Of a DNA stretch of 54,282 bases, positions 54,007-54,282 are shown in pieces. The DNA lies in the IMG/VR virus record IMGVR_UViG_3300009705_000019, positions 1 through 54,282 of that record, one strand, 5' to 3'. The translations under genes were made by a program, and so were the position numbers. The stretch comes from a virus. Below the pieces are notes generated by a model, which did no database searches, was not told the origin of the DNA, and saw only the letters and a list, made by a program, of their open reading frames with translations. Within the stretch, counting starts at the first letter, position 1. The number at the start of each line of letters is the position of its first letter.

Positions 54007-54122
54007 AGTGCATTAAGCCCATAGTTCATAACCCTCAATTTGAAGGTAAGTATCATTGTAAGCATTGTGAAGCCGATGCCATTTTAGATTTATTAGATGC
54101 GAGAAAGTGTGGTGGAGACTAA
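54003..54122 (+). CDS. Cys-rich microprotein (39 aa)
   Basis: Starts MKCIKPIVHNPQFEGKYHCK, with C3, a CKHC pair (19-22) and C36, a possible zinc site. ATG overlaps the acetyltransferase TGA (ATGA), and its TAA overlaps the next ATG (TAATG). Coupling on both sides supports it. Confidence 0.6.
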   Translation: MKCIKPIVHNPQFEGKYHCKHCEADAILDLLDARKCGGD

Positions 54123-54282
54123 TGACGGCGTTTGATACCGCTTGGGCTTTGTTGAAAGCCCCTTTCCTTTTGGAAACGGGAATTCATTTTGATCGTGAAA
54201 ATCCAACAGAAATTGAAGGACCGCTTTATTCAGGTGGTGACAGTGGAGATGAACCCCGCTATTGGACTCAAGACAGCCAAAC
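54122..54282 (+). CDS. Tagged protein, 3' truncated by window end
   Basis: Starts MTAFDTAWALLKAPFLLETG, a nearly exact repeat of the tag in the gene at 53530 (F4, W8, K12). The visible 53 residues after it are hydrophilic and end at the window edge. The cargo domain lies outside. Shows that the tagged cluster continues to the right. Confidence 0.75.
   Translation, partial: MTAFDTAWALLKAPFLLETGIHFDRENPTEIEGPLYSGGDSGDEPRYWTQDSQ

Noticed and set aside
1-54282. Integrase, att sites, insertion sequences or provirus boundary
   Set aside because: No recombinase or transposase motifs and no long terminal repeats were seen; nothing indicates flanking host DNA.

Overview
The window looks like part of the genome of a tailed double-stranded DNA virus of an archaeon, most plausibly a marine euryarchaeal virus related to those reported from Marine Group II (Poseidoniales). 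The archaeal signature is strong: a full-length group II chaperonin, an archaeo-eukaryotic primase that joins PriS-like and PriL iron-sulfur parts, an ATP-dependent DNA-ligase-like protein, a Sak4/RadA-like ATPase, an XPF-family nuclease, a possible TFB-like cyclin-fold protein, TATA-box promoters with apparently leaderless starts, and GGTGA-type ribosome binding sites. Host assignment is an inference. No capsid, portal, terminase, polymerase, integrase or tRNA gene is visible, so this is a fragment; both ends cut a gene.

Layout. (1) 1-18136, + strand: a late module with very large tail/adhesion proteins (LamG-like lectin folds, a baseplate-hub-like C-terminus), followed by small structural or cargo genes and a cytosine methyltransferase. 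The largest tail gene is split by one in-frame TAG. (2) 18133-49039, - strand: a long block of tightly overlapping genes. A small helical gene, a fibre-like gene and Zn-ribbon genes come at its 3' end. Upstream of them lie the replicative AAA+ helicase, XPF nuclease, primase, two DNA methyltransferases, PD-(D/E)XK nuclease, PAPS-reductase-like protein, Sak4-like ATPase, a degenerate DNA ligase, transcription-factor-like genes, the chaperonin, a run of Cys-rich small proteins and a 1396-residue SF1 helicase with a membrane-anchor-like N-terminus. (3) 49040-50092: a divergent, repeat-rich intergenic region that may hold a replication origin. (4) 50093-54282, + strand: a second late cluster with GNAT-like acetyltransferases, Zn-ribbon proteins and an HMG-CoA-lyase-family enzyme.

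The most striking signal is a short peptide, F-x3-W-x3/4-K (typically AFDxAWxLLKMP), found ten times in nine otherwise unrelated proteins of the late clusters. In four of them F is exactly residue 4. It behaves like a portable address tag. By analogy with the T4 capsid-targeting sequence or encapsulin cargo peptides, I propose that it loads enzymes (methyltransferase, acetyltransferases, a possible papain-like protein, Zn-ribbon proteins) into the virion for delivery to the host.

Other notable features are a conserved early promoter element (TGAGnCTTnAATAnCCCTA-like) at eight places on the - strand, a ligase fold that has lost its catalytic lysines, six microproteins of 39-59 residues (five or six of them Cys-rich) hidden in apparent gaps, and an HMG-CoA lyase homologue that could tap the archaeal lipid precursor pool.
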